This document shows positions 44,006-53,874 of a stretch of 64,000 nucleotides of DNA, piece by piece. Source of the stretch: Polytrichum commune (taxonomy: Eukaryota; Streptophyta; Polytrichopsida; Polytrichales; Polytrichaceae). The stretch covers positions 37,014,001 to 37,078,000 of the forward strand of contig OX485806.1 in NCBI GenBank assembly GCA_950295325.1, written 5' to 3'. Made by a program: the position numbers and the translations under genes. The notes beneath the pieces are model-generated. The model was not told where the DNA came from, did no database searches, and saw only the letters and a list, made by a program, of their open reading frames with translations. How positions within the stretch are numbered: the first letter of the stretch is position 1; every line of letters starts with the position of its first letter.

Positions 44006-45571
44006 AGCCTAACTCTACTCGTTTGACACAACTAGGTTGGACCTCAACGGTTTCACTATGTTGTCTCGGTTGCAACTCCGAGATGACTTTCCATTGTTAA
44101 GCCACACCTCAATCGCACGGGGGTGACGTGAAGTCCTGCCTAAGTTGGTTCCCACTTTGCTCTTTCGAAACATGGGTTCATGACTCCCATGCGGCAACTC
44201 TCGTTAGCTCGTGGGCTGTAATTTTATGAGTACGCGCCATCACCTTACCCCCGCTCAGACAAGCCCATGGTTAAGAGGTTCCTTAGTTTTATCCATGCCC
44301 CTTCCAAACCATGGCCCCCAATTATTCAGCCTACCCAACCTAGTTTGGCATATCTATTCCCCCTCTCCCACTAACCAAGCACAAGTACAAGACTAAGACT
44401 TCATCTCATACTTTTCTCTTTGCACCACTAAAGTTGAACTTTATAACCTCAAGACAAACAACAAATACATGTTGTGGAGGGCATTGCCTCCAAGCTAAGT
44501 ATGCTACTAGCATCTCTCCCCCACTAAAGGGTCACGAGCATTAATCCTTCGCATTCCACCATGCTAATGATTAGCTCCTCCTACCCTTCACCTTATAGTT
44601 CATAGGAGGGGAACCAACCCTCCTACTTTGCTTTCGGGACTCACCCCTTTATCGGTGACCAATTCTTAAATGTGGACTTCCATGCATGGAAGTCCAATCT
44701 TATGTTGATCGTCGCGTTGCCGGAGCAACACTACAACAACCCGAACGATATTAGGCAACAATGCCCTCACATTGGGCCAATGCCCATGAAAGCCGTGCCG
44801 TTCAGCTTCGGATGGGTGAGGCCACACCACCTCACCCATATAAGCCTCTAGGACTCTAGGCGGGGCCCCTACCCCACCGTCAAGAAACCTTTTGTCTCTC
44901 TATCAAGAGTTGGGGCCAAGTAGACATTTTCCCTTAGCCTCTGGGCCTAGAAACCCGAAGCAGCTTCAGACCAACATAACTTCCTTATGTGATCTCTGAT
45001 GCTAACAAGCAACCACTCCATCTTCATTTACGCTTCACGTAGATGTCGATGGACTCCTCACTTACCCCATTTGGGCAAGTATTGAGGAAGTTATCCCTGT
45101 TCAAACCTTGGCAATCCCAGGAGCCACTCCCAGGCCACTGCTGTACCAGGGCGCTGTCTCTGGACAACGCCCCACTCAAATTGCCATAACTCCTAACTCA
45201 CACCTCCCATTGAGGTGTTCTTGAGCATTCTAGAATCTACACGCCATAACCTACGCATAGCTGATGGCCTTACCCTCGTGCCTCCTAGTCTCTGTGGGTG
45301 GGAGGCATTCCCAACGACAGGGCCCTCGCCCACACTAGGATCACTTGGGCCCTCTCACCAACGGCGCCACAAGTCCCAAGTGTCACTCCGGGGTCCCTCT
45401 TGTGCCCTTGGTGATTCAGGCACTCCTCATAGAGAGGTGCGCGACAAACTCATTGGTGAGTACATGCTTGTGCCTCCCCAACACCTCGCGAATGTGCTTT
45501 AAGAGAGGCCCATTGTTTTTAGCCTCCCTGTAAGTTCTTTGGAGTTGCTTCATTCGAACCACCACCATCAT
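44006..45571 (-). other. GC-rich non-coding part of a retroelement remnant (inferred)
   Basis: No protein-like open frame on either strand. On the minus strand a purine-rich AGTGGGGGAGAG near 44513-44524 could be a polypurine tract beside an LTR, which would make 43.3-44.5 kb LTR sequence and the rest a 3' untranslated part of the gypsy element upstream. A segment near 45231 resembles part of LTR copy 2 near 49295. This is inference. Confidence 0.3.
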
Positions 45572-46960
45572 TTATTCATTGGTTATTTGGTCTATCGAGA
45601 CCAAATTCAACTTGCCTCCTTTTGCCATAGGAATCCTTGTCAACTTTAAAGTCACCTCTTTGCCATTAACGCAAACTACAAGCCGCACCGGCTTGTGCCT
45701 CACATCCACTGTGTGAATCTCAAAGAATATTTCCCCCAAAATGATGTCCACCTCATCCATTCTACAAAGTGTGAAATTCTCATTAAATTCGACCATCCCA
45801 CCCTTTGAGTTCATATTCAATATCACCTCCTTTGTCTCATACGGCTCGCCCTTTGCAATCTCAACGTTAATGGGTTTGCCCGCTCTATGCGTTGGCAAAC
45901 CCAATTCCTTTTGCGAGCTTCGGGCTCATAAAGGAGTTCGTTGCGCTTGTATCAACCAAATATGAGATATTCAGACCATTGATTTTGGCCTTGATATTGA
46001 TACAGAAGACTTGGCATTGGTTTAAGGCTACTAGCGGTACAACCACAATTCGCCTTGACACTCACCTTGTTATCAAGACACGCCTCTTGAAAATGATCAA
46101 ATTTATTACATTTGTGGCACCGCTTGTCCTTCATGTCGCCGCCTTTGATTTTAACATTGGATGGTTTTTTTCTTTGATAGTCATTCTTGTTGGCAATTGT
46201 CCCGTCTGCTTGTCCTTTGAATTGGTTGTATTGCCTAAATTTTTTGCGCTCCTTATCTTGGGACCTATTTCAGCTTGAGCTACTTTATTGTGAGGGCTAT
46301 TTGACTTCTTTCCGGGGCCATTGACTTCAATTTTTTCCACAATCTTAATGATCTCCGTCACGTCTTCAGGAAACTTTGGAAACTTGTACAAGACATATAC
46401 CACCCATTTTTGTAAATCACCTAAGAAAATGCATTTCTTAGCAAATTCGTCTATCTTAGGTGTAGCATTTGTTTGGGCATTTGGACATTTACGCACGTAG
46501 GCCTTAAGAGACCATGTATGTCTCATTTGCACCAAATTCATTGTCTCTCACAATTCTTGATACTTTGGCGTGAATCTATTATCGTGCATTTCCTTGAAGT
46601 CGATCAAAGTTGAGTTTGCCGTCACCTCATGCTCTTGCTATTTTTTACTCGTCCACCATTGAAGTGCATGGTGTTTTAAAAATGTCACCGCTATGGAGAC
46701 CTTATCGTCCTCTTCGAACTTTTGAACATCGTAGTAGTTGTCTATTTCCAACAAAAATTCTTTGACCTTTCTCTACTTGGCATGTTAACTTTGGCTAACT
46801 TGTTTGTCGAAGAAAAAAACCTAGCACCTTGCATTATGAGGAATTGGATCATTTTGTCTTGTCGGACCCTCTTGTCCTTGTCACGCTTGATTTACGGAGT
46901 CTAGAAATTCAAACATTTTGATGAAGGGGACAAATGATGGAGGGATCCAAGATGTAGTTG
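45572..46960 (-). pseudogene. Ty3/gypsy gag-protease remnant
   Basis: Reading the minus strand from about 46960: gag-like sequence including ALQWWTSKK (near 46650), a Lys-rich linker (46131-46541), a CCHC zinc knuckle CHKCNKFDHFQEAC (46085-46125), then a retropepsin-like segment (45572-45904) with MVEFNENF and DIILGEIFF-type strands. Stops and frame changes separate the parts. Reverse transcriptase, RNase H and integrase are absent, so the pol region has been deleted. The expected DTSG-type active site appears altered (DTSATNSF). Confidence 0.65.
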
Positions 46961-47325
46961 AAGGACTCACGTAACGATTAACGAGGTACAATCTTTGGTA
47001 GGCTTAAGGTTTTTGTAAAAGCTTCAAGGAGCAAGGATATAAGTGGGATTAAATCAGATAAGTTAGATCAGATATTAGATTTGATTAGTTCAGAGATTAA
47101 TTCAAAAATTAGATTAACGATTACATCAAATAGCACCGGGAGTTGCAAAATGGAATGTAAAGCGAGATGAGAAGATGCAATGCGAGATGAAGAGATGAAA
47201 TGTGAGATGGAAAGATGCAATGTGGGATGGGGAGGATGAAACCTGGGATGAATGCCTCGAACAGAAAAGAAAAGAAAATCAGATTTAGATTTAGACAAAA
47301 GAAGTGAGAGGCTAGAATAAGGAGG
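46961..47325. other. Low-complexity spacer upstream of the gag remnant
   Basis: It contains repeated GATTAGAT / GATGAGAAGATGCAATG(C/T)GAGATG motifs, probably leader sequence of the gypsy element. It ends in GGAGG, the target duplicated by LTR copy 2. Confidence 0.45.
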
Positions 47326-48028
47326 TATGAGCCCAAAATGAGTGCTCATATTTGTTTTATGTTTAGAATTTAATTAGAGTTGTAATCGGAGTGTTATTGA
47401 AACAATCAAAAGTATAAAAAGAGTGAGGAGTGGTGTGGATTTATGTTTAGGCCTTAAGCCATTTTGTGTGGTGTATTAGAAGCTTAGTGACATTAGGGAG
47501 TGTTTTGATTAGCGGAGTAGTGCTTGAGGGGGCAAGGGGAAGTGCCTTTGATTTTAATTGTTTGAATTAGAACGTGTCCTTGTTGGTTTAGGAGTTGAAG
47601 GGTTAGCGGAGAGGATGAGGTCCTCCTAAGGGGGAGAAGGTTAAGGGGTTGTGATTGGATGCCTTATCTCTCCTCTTCCTCCCTTATCCTCTCTTCTCCT
47701 TAAGTTCCCTCTCTTTACCTTTTCCTCTCTCTTCTTCACATTCATTCTCTATTTTTCTCTCCCTCTCCCTCTTAGAGGTGTGTGTGTGTGAGTGTGAGTG
47801 TGTGAGTGTGAGTATGGGAGTGTGTGTGGGTGTGATTGTGTGTTGTAGTGTGGTAGGAAATGATTTTTATTAGGGAAGAACTTAGAAAGATAGTTGACTA
47901 AGGTAGGAACTAGTTAGTAGTTTAGTAGGATTAGTTAAGAAAATAGTTGATTAAGGTAGGAACTAGGTAGTAGTTTAGTAGAATTAGTGGACTTGTGAGG
48001 ATACTTAGTTAGGGGGTTGTTAGGGATT

Positions 48029-48545
48029 AATTGGGTACAGCAGAGTTGGGACTAGGTTCAGTTCTGGAGCGGCCCAGCAGAGCTGGGATTAAGTTCAGTT
48101 TGGGAGTGGCCCAACAGAGTTGGGACTAGGTTCAGTTCTGGGGCAGCCCAGCAGAGCTGGGATTAAGTTCAGTTTGGGAGTGGCCCAACAGAGTTGGGAC
48201 TAGGTTCAGTTCTGGGGCAGCCCAGCAGAGCTGGGATTAAGTTCAGTTTGGGAGCGGCCAGCAGAGCTAGGACTAGGTTTAGTTATGGAGCGGCCAGCAG
48301 AGCTGGGACTAGGTTCAATTTTGGAGCGGCCCAGCAGAGCTGGGATTAAGATCAGTTTGGGAGCGGCCCGGCAGAGCTGGGATTAAGTTCAGTTTGGGAG
48401 TGGCCCAGCAGAGCTGGGACCAGGTTCAATTCTGGAGCGGCCAGCAGAGCTGGAATTAAGTTCAGTTTGGGAGCGGCCAGCAGAGCTGGGACTAAGTTCA
48501 GTATTGGGAGCGGCCCAGCAGGGTTGGGACTAAGTTCAGTTTGGG
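48029..48545. repeat. CAGCAGAGCTGGGA tandem array inside LTR copy 2
   Basis: About ten variable units of 40-60 bases made of CAGCAGAGCTGGGACTA, GGTTCAGTTCTGGAGCGGCC and TTAAGTTCAGTTTGGGAG phrases. Two longer stretches are near-identical duplications. Copy 3 has only a trace (GGCAGCAGAGCTGC near 60461). Confidence 0.8.
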
Positions 48546-49291
48546 AGCTAGTGGTTTAGGAGAAGAGGGTTGAGATTACCATATTCTAAGGAAAGGGGAA
48601 CTTACTAGGTTGACAATAGATTATATTATAGCTAGTTAGTAGATTTAACACGTAATGTTAGTTAGATGCTTAGTCATTAGCATGTTGGTTGACCACTATA
48701 CATTATAAGGTGGCAATAAGAGATGGACTTGGGATTGAGGGGGGTACCACATGGGGGGTAGGCAGGCCGTACTGCTTGCCCCCATTGGCCGAGCCCACCT
48801 GCCACTTACCACACCAAGGGCAGGCAGGTGAGAGGCTATCCCTGGTGGCATCCCCGAGGGGCAGGGAGACTCTACCAGGGAAAATACACTGGCAGCGCTC
48901 ACCTGCCGTGCCACATCAGATGGCGGGACCACCATATGGCGTCTCCTCCAGCACCCTCACTCCCCGCTCCTGCTCCGAGCTCCCTCACTCCCTGGCAGAG
49001 TGTGGTGGGGGTCAGGGGCAGCGGCTGACGTGCCACCCCCCACCCTAGCCTTTACCTCCTCCCAGGCTGCCACTCATGTGGTATCGGCCTGAGTTGTGTG
49101 GGATTGCACTCGGTTACGCTAATAGCGCCATGATAGAGAAGAGTGTTTTTTAACACTTGTGTCTTTATTATGGAATAAATTGAAGTGCTAAGCTTGATGT
49201 GAAGTACTAGGGTGGGTTGTGTGGTTCTACACGCAGAGAACGGCCTTGGGTTGACAATGGGGGATTAATACATGAGAAACTTAATTGCCAC

Positions 49292-49471
49292 ATGGAGTCT
49301 ACAAGGCATAACCTCATGGAGGCTAAGATCACTAATGATGAAGCCTTGGCCAAAGCTAAGGTTTCAAGAAGAATATCCTTAAGGGCGTGTGTAGCCAAGG
49401 CCAAGGGTTGGACCCTTGAAAAGGCCAACGCTCCACCCATTCATGAGGCTAGCATTAATAAAATGACATGA
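49292..49471 (+). CDS. Conserved small open frame in the TGTGAG LTR (copy 2)
   Basis: 59 codons containing ISLRACVAKAKGWTLEKAN. The matching frames in copy 1 (6973-7137, minus) and copy 3 (60763-60927, plus) are both 54 codons, start MENV and share ISLRACVAKAAGWTLEKSNS. It lies near the 3' end of the LTR. Whether it is translated is unknown; the conservation could be nucleotide-level. Confidence 0.35.
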   Translation: MESTRHNLMEAKITNDEALAKAKVSRRISLRACVAKAKGWTLEKANAPPIHEASINKMT

Positions 49472-49607
49472 CTTTAAGTAAGGTGGGTGCCCAATGAGAT
49501 GGATATTACATTTCACGCTACCCCAAGTTCTATGGAGTGCATGTGATTCTCAAAACTATCACCCGGACTAGGACACTTAAGGGTGGTGGGTTTGGCCTCA
49601 CAGGAGG

Positions 49608-50179
49608 ACAAAGAGATCTAGATTAGATTAAGTGAATATTAGTGATGACAAAAAGGGACCAGAGTGAGAAGGCGCAAAACGCTTAAGAAAGAAGAGGTAG
49701 GAGTTTAGATTGGATCTAGGGGAGGACGACAATCAACCAAAAAATAAAGGAAAAAAGGGAAGTAGCTAGGAAGGAATGTAAATCAGGGAAGGGAAAGCAA
49801 CTCAGGAAAGAGAGAAAGAGAGAGAGAAAGGAAGAGAGATCTGCACGGAGGGAGAAGATCTAGAGAAGTTAGTAGGCGAAGGAGAGATTTGTGAGGGAGG
49901 GTCCTGAAGAGTGGAGCCTGATCTGGAGCGGAACCAAGGAGGAGGAGATTTCTAGCACAAAGGAAGATTTGATCTAGAAGAGAGAGGGGAGCGGAGTGCA
50001 GGTGAGAAAGAAGCTCCAGTGGACTGATTCGGAGAGGAGGAGCCCTGGAGCCTCTTCGATGAGGCGGAGTCTGCTGGAGGAGAGGAGAGTCTGATGAGCC
50101 TGGAGGAGGACATCTAGAGAGCTTGGGGAGGGAGTCCGCGAGAGGTATGGCCCAAAGCAGCTGGGAGCTAGACTAGGAC
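49608..50179. other. Purine-rich spacer, no gene
   Basis: GA-rich sequence (GAGAGAGAAAGAGAG near 49810; GGAGGAG phrases to 50130) resembling the leader of a retroelement or transcript. No open frame worth annotating. Confidence 0.4.
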
Positions 50180-50182
50180 TAA

Positions 50183-50730
50183 GGGCCAAGTTCCATGTGC
50201 CGGTCCCAGTCCGTTTTTTTCAAAATAAATGGGTGGGCCGGTGAAAAGAGGGTGGTGCCATGTGCCCATCCTTCTCACCCAAGGACCGGTACCCCCCATG
50301 GATGGGTGTCCCACATTTTGTGTTGTGCAAGAACGGGTGCCAAAGGACCAACGGTCCTAACGGTCACAAGAAGGACATGTGCCGGTTAGAAAGCTCCGGT
50401 GACCGGATCGGCCAGTCACCTAGGGTACACCCTTGGATACTAAAGGCCACTTTGTTCTTCTAGTCCCTTCTTTTGAGGAGTAATCCTAGGGAAAGCGTAT
50501 TTTATGATGTTTTTAGAATCTAGATGACCTTCATTGCCAGTGACCTTCATAAAGTGTCATGTCTTATCACTCACCAAATTTAGTTAGAAAGTAGGAAATC
50601 GAAAAAAACCGGCACCCCACATAGAAGTACCCCTCCATAAAATGGGTGACATCACCCATTTTTTGGATGATGTCACCCGTTTCTCACCCATTTAAAAAAC
50701 GGACCGGGACCGGCACATGGAACTTGGCCC
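50183..50730. mobile_element. Tourist-type (PIF/Harbinger) MITE, 548 bp
   Basis: The inverted ends are about 32 bp with one mismatch (GGGCCAAGTTCCATGTGCC ... GGCACATGGAACTTGGCCC). They are flanked by TAA on both sides (50180-50182 and 50731-50733), the TSD of PIF/Harbinger elements. There is no transposase; the 64-codon frame inside it is not a gene. Confidence 0.8.
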
Positions 50731-50733
50731 TAA

Positions 50734-51073
50734 GGGCCAAGTTCCATGTGCCGGTCCCGGTCCGTTATTTTCAAAATAAATGGGTGGGCCGGTGAAAAGA
50801 GGGTGGTGCCATGTGCCCATCCCTCTCATCCAAGGACCGGTACCCCCCATGGATGGGTGTCCCACATTTTGTGTTGTGCAAGAACGGGTGCCAAAGGACC
50901 AACGGTCCTAACGGTCACAAGAAGGACATGTGCCGGTTAGAAAGCTCCGGTGACCGGATCGGCCGGTCACCTAGGGTACACCCTTGGATACTAAAGGCCA
51001 CTTTGTTGTTCAAGTTTTTTTTTTGAGGAGTACTCCTAGGGAACGTGTATTTTATGATGTTTGAAGAATCTAG
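50734..51073. mobile_element. Second, 3'-truncated copy of the Tourist-type MITE
   Basis: It begins directly after the shared TAA with GGGCCAAGTTCC and matches the first 340 bp of the preceding element almost base for base, then breaks off near TGAAGAATCTAGAT. The head-to-tail junction creates a palindrome of about 68 bp centred near 50732. Confidence 0.8.
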
Positions 51074-52374
51074 ATCTTAACAATATATATACATATATAA
51101 GGCAAACAAACCAAAGGAAACACTCATAAAATATTTCAAAGACTATTTTGGTATCATTTAGGTGTCACAGTTAAGTTTTATTAAAACAAACACATGATTA
51201 TTTCACTTTATGTAGTGGTTACATTGATAATTAGATTATCAATTGGGGGTATAAACTTAAAAAAATCTCTATGTATCAGTACATGCAATGTTGACAGCCA
51301 CTCGCCTCACTCTAATTACTTGAACAACAATCTGGTATTGAGTAGGCTATTTACTTACCAAAACCGGAAGCACTTGGGTATAGTCCATACTCTTGCATTT
51401 AAATTAAAAAAATTAGTGTAACTTGAAATTTACAATGTAGTCAACATTAATCAAAATTGTTGACATTCTTAAATTAATTATGATTTTAAATTAGGTTTTC
51501 CTACTATAGCCTTTTACCAAATCTTGACCAAAGTAATCAGAATATTCATGGATTGCATCAATAAGCTAAACCACATATTGACAATCACATGAGGAATCTC
51601 TCCTCTGTAATAATTCAATTCTTCTACGAGGCAAACCCTAAACCATGTAAATGCATGTTATTTTTGCAAATATATTTACACAAAAATAATGAACTATGTG
51701 CTTTTCCTTTAAATTCATTCTAGACTACCGTTATCTTAATTCTAGTCAATATGTACTAATGATGGCCCATGTTACGTGTCGGGTTTAATAAAAAAAATGT
51801 ATCAAAAATCCCTTATAAACAATGTACAATGACGATTTCAACTAAAATAATAATATATATAAATATTTACATATTTCCATAGATGACAGTAGTACCAACC
51901 TACGCATATCAACAACACATATAATGAAATACAACCATGCGGCTGAATAATGTTATGACCTCCTTCAACATATGAAATGTTAAAAGTGGGGAGAAATTCC
52001 TCACCAAAACACAAGTTTTTGGAGAGTTAAAAAAAAACGCGCATATGTCATTGTATTTCATCTTCCCTATGGACATGTGGAGAGAAAGAAAGGTCTTTTG
52101 GTGACCTTCTATTGAATATCACAGTAAACTTTTTGCTAAACACAACTGCTTGCATTCAAATGGTCACTCCTTACACCATCTTTAAATATGCGTCAAACTT
52201 TACATATAACACCTCACTCTTAAGTCATAAAGTAGTTTATTTACATGTAAACTGGTAAATCTAGTAATTCTCCGTAAATTTGAAGGGCCTGTTAAATCGT
52301 CATGAATATTTAGGTGCAACTTTGACATAATTGATGTTCTTCCACCAAAAAACAATAGACTCATCAAATATATT
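51074..52374. other. AT-rich sequence entering AP2 unit 4, no gene
   Basis: No coding sequence. From about 51965 it parallels unit 3 from 36935 (CCTATGGACATGTGGAGAGAAAGAA). Confidence 0.5.
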
Positions 52375-52379
52375 TATAG

Positions 52380-52571
52380 TATTGGAAGATAGTGTTAGGT
52401 TGCAACGGTGACATTGTCCCATATGGGTTGTCTACGCTGGTCCTAACCCATACATATAAATAAAGGCATAAGGGGAGGAGCTAGTCACTCTCTCCATTGT
52501 ATGCAATCCTTGTGTGTTGTGTTCTATCTTTCTACGCTGATGTCTTTGCTTTCTCCTCTCATTTCCCAATA
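52380..52571 (+). repeat. 5' LTR of the copia element
   Basis: 192 bp, with TATTGG/CCAATA as inverted ends. A TATA-like ATATAAATA at 52453-52461 probably drives transcription. It differs from the 3' LTR at two sites (GCTAGTC vs GCTAATC; TCTATCT vs TCTACCT). Confidence 0.95.
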
Positions 52572-52585
52572 GGTTATGGGCCCAC
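52572..52585 (+). promoter_or_regulatory. Primer-binding site complementary to the anticodon arm of initiator tRNA-Met
   Basis: GGTTATGGGCCCAC starts directly after the 5' LTR. It is the reverse complement of GTGGGCCCATAACC, the anticodon stem-loop (CAU) of plant initiator tRNA-Met as I know it. Priming from an internal tRNA fragment is the mode described for Drosophila copia and yeast Ty5; most plant LTR elements instead pair with the tRNA 3' end. Confidence 0.8.
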
Positions 52586-52809
52586 TTTGCTTTAGAGCTT
52601 AGAGATCAACTTAGGAGGAGGTAGGAGAGAGCCGGATCTGATCGGAGGCGATTTTGAGGTGTTTCAAGCTTTTGGTGAAGTTTTGGAGTTTTGGAGCACT
52701 TTTGGAGCGCCTTGGAGCATTCTTGGACACTTGGACCAGCGTGGAGGATACCTTAGGTTGAGGTTCATTGTATCTTGAGTGTTTACGTGAGATCGATTCG
52801 CATTTTGAG

Positions 52810-53757
52810 GGTTTGAGGTGTTTTGAGTTCCAAAAGGCTTAGTTTTGGCTTTTTGATGGTTATGTAGTTATTTGGCTTAGTTTTGGAGTGGAGAGGTGCT
52901 GACTTGAGAGATCCATCCATTCAAAACTTACTTTGAGGTGTTTTGAGTTCCAAAAGGCTTAGTTGTGGCTTTTTGATGGTTATGTAGTTATTAAGCTTAG
53001 TTTTGGAGTGGAAAGGTGCTGATTTGAGAGATCCATCCATTTAAAACGAACTTGGAGGTGTTTTGAGTTCCAAAAGGCTTAGTTGTGGCCTTTTGATGGT
53101 TATGTAGTTATTTGGCTTAGTTTTGGAGTGGAAAGGTGCTGACTTGAGAGATCCATCCATTCTATGCTTACTTTGAGGTGTTTTGAGTTCCAAAAGGCTT
53201 AGTTGTGGCTTAGTTGTGGCTTTTTGATGGTTATGTAGTTATTTGGCTTAGTTTTGGAGTGGAAAGGTGTTGACTTGAGAGATCCATCCATTCAAAACTA
53301 ACTTTGAGGTGTTTTGAGTTCCAAAAGGCTTAGTTGTGGCTTTTTGATGGTTATGTAGTTATTTGGCTTAGTTTTGGAGTGGAAAGGTGCTGACTTGAGA
53401 GATCCATCCATTCTAAACTAACTTTGAGGTGTTTTGAGTTCCAAAAGGCTTAGTTGTGGCTTTTTGATGGTTATGTAGTTATTAAGCTTAGTTTGGGAGT
53501 GGAAAGGTGCTGACTTGAGAGATCCATCCATTCTATGCTTACTTTGAGGTGTTTTGAGTTCCAAAAGGCTTAGTTTTGGTTTTTTGATGGTTATGTAGTT
53601 ATTTGGCTTAGTTTCGGAGTGGAAAGGTGCTGACTTGAGAGATCCATCCATTCAAAACTAACTTTGAGGTGTTTTGAGTTCCAAAAGACTTAGTTTTGTA
53701 TTTTTGATGGTTATGTAGTTATTTGGCTTAGTTTCGGAGTGGAAAGGTGCTGACTTG
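52810..53757 (+). repeat. Eight tandem 120-bp repeats in the copia leader
   Basis: GAGGTGTTTTGAGTTCC recurs at 52815, 52935, 53055, 53175, 53306, 53426, 53546 and 53666. The period is 120 bp except for one unit of 131 bp that carries an 11-bp duplication (CTTAGTTGTGG). Units differ by few bases. The array lies between the primer-binding site and gag-pol. Its frames are open on the minus strand only by chance of period (120 = 3 x 40). Confidence 0.9.
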
Positions 53758-53874
53758 AGTGTGTGAGAACCTTGAATTAATTCCAAAGTTTAAAATCAAA
53801 TTCTAAATTTTTTCGAGGGCTTTGTAGCCCTCATGGTACATTAAGTGAGTGGGAGCTTGCATTTGAGTTGCAAA

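Larger units (their letters stand above)
47326..49602 (+). mobile_element. Solo-LTR-like insertion of the TGTGAG family (copy 2, 2.28 kb)
   Basis: It starts TATGAGCCCAAAATG (TGTGAGCCC in copy 3) and ends TTTGGCCTCACA. The perfect 5-bp TSD is GGAGG (47321-47325 and 49603-49607). It is longer than copies 1 and 3 mainly because of the tandem array at 48029-48545. It lacks gag and pol. The sense strand, judged by the conserved small frame at 49292-49471, is plus. Confidence 0.8.

Noticed and set aside
44211-45533. Several 60-95-codon frames in the GC-rich stretch
   Set aside because: No motif, strongly biased composition and position inside a retroelement remnant.
45572-49602. LTR copy 2 as the 5' LTR of the adjacent gypsy gag remnant
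   Set aside because: The LTR has its own perfect GGAGG duplication on both sides and no primer-binding site faces the gag, so it is an independent insertion.
50195-50940. Two nearly identical 64-codon frames
   Set aside because: They lie inside the two Tourist-type MITE copies and are similar only because the elements are.
53418-53651. 77-codon repetitive minus-strand frame
   Set aside because: It results from the 120-bp tandem repeat being a multiple of three.
53845-53874. Ten extra N-terminal codons of gag-pol from an in-frame GTG
   Set aside because: An ATG at 53875 begins a typical gag N-terminus, and GTG starts are not expected for plant mRNAs.
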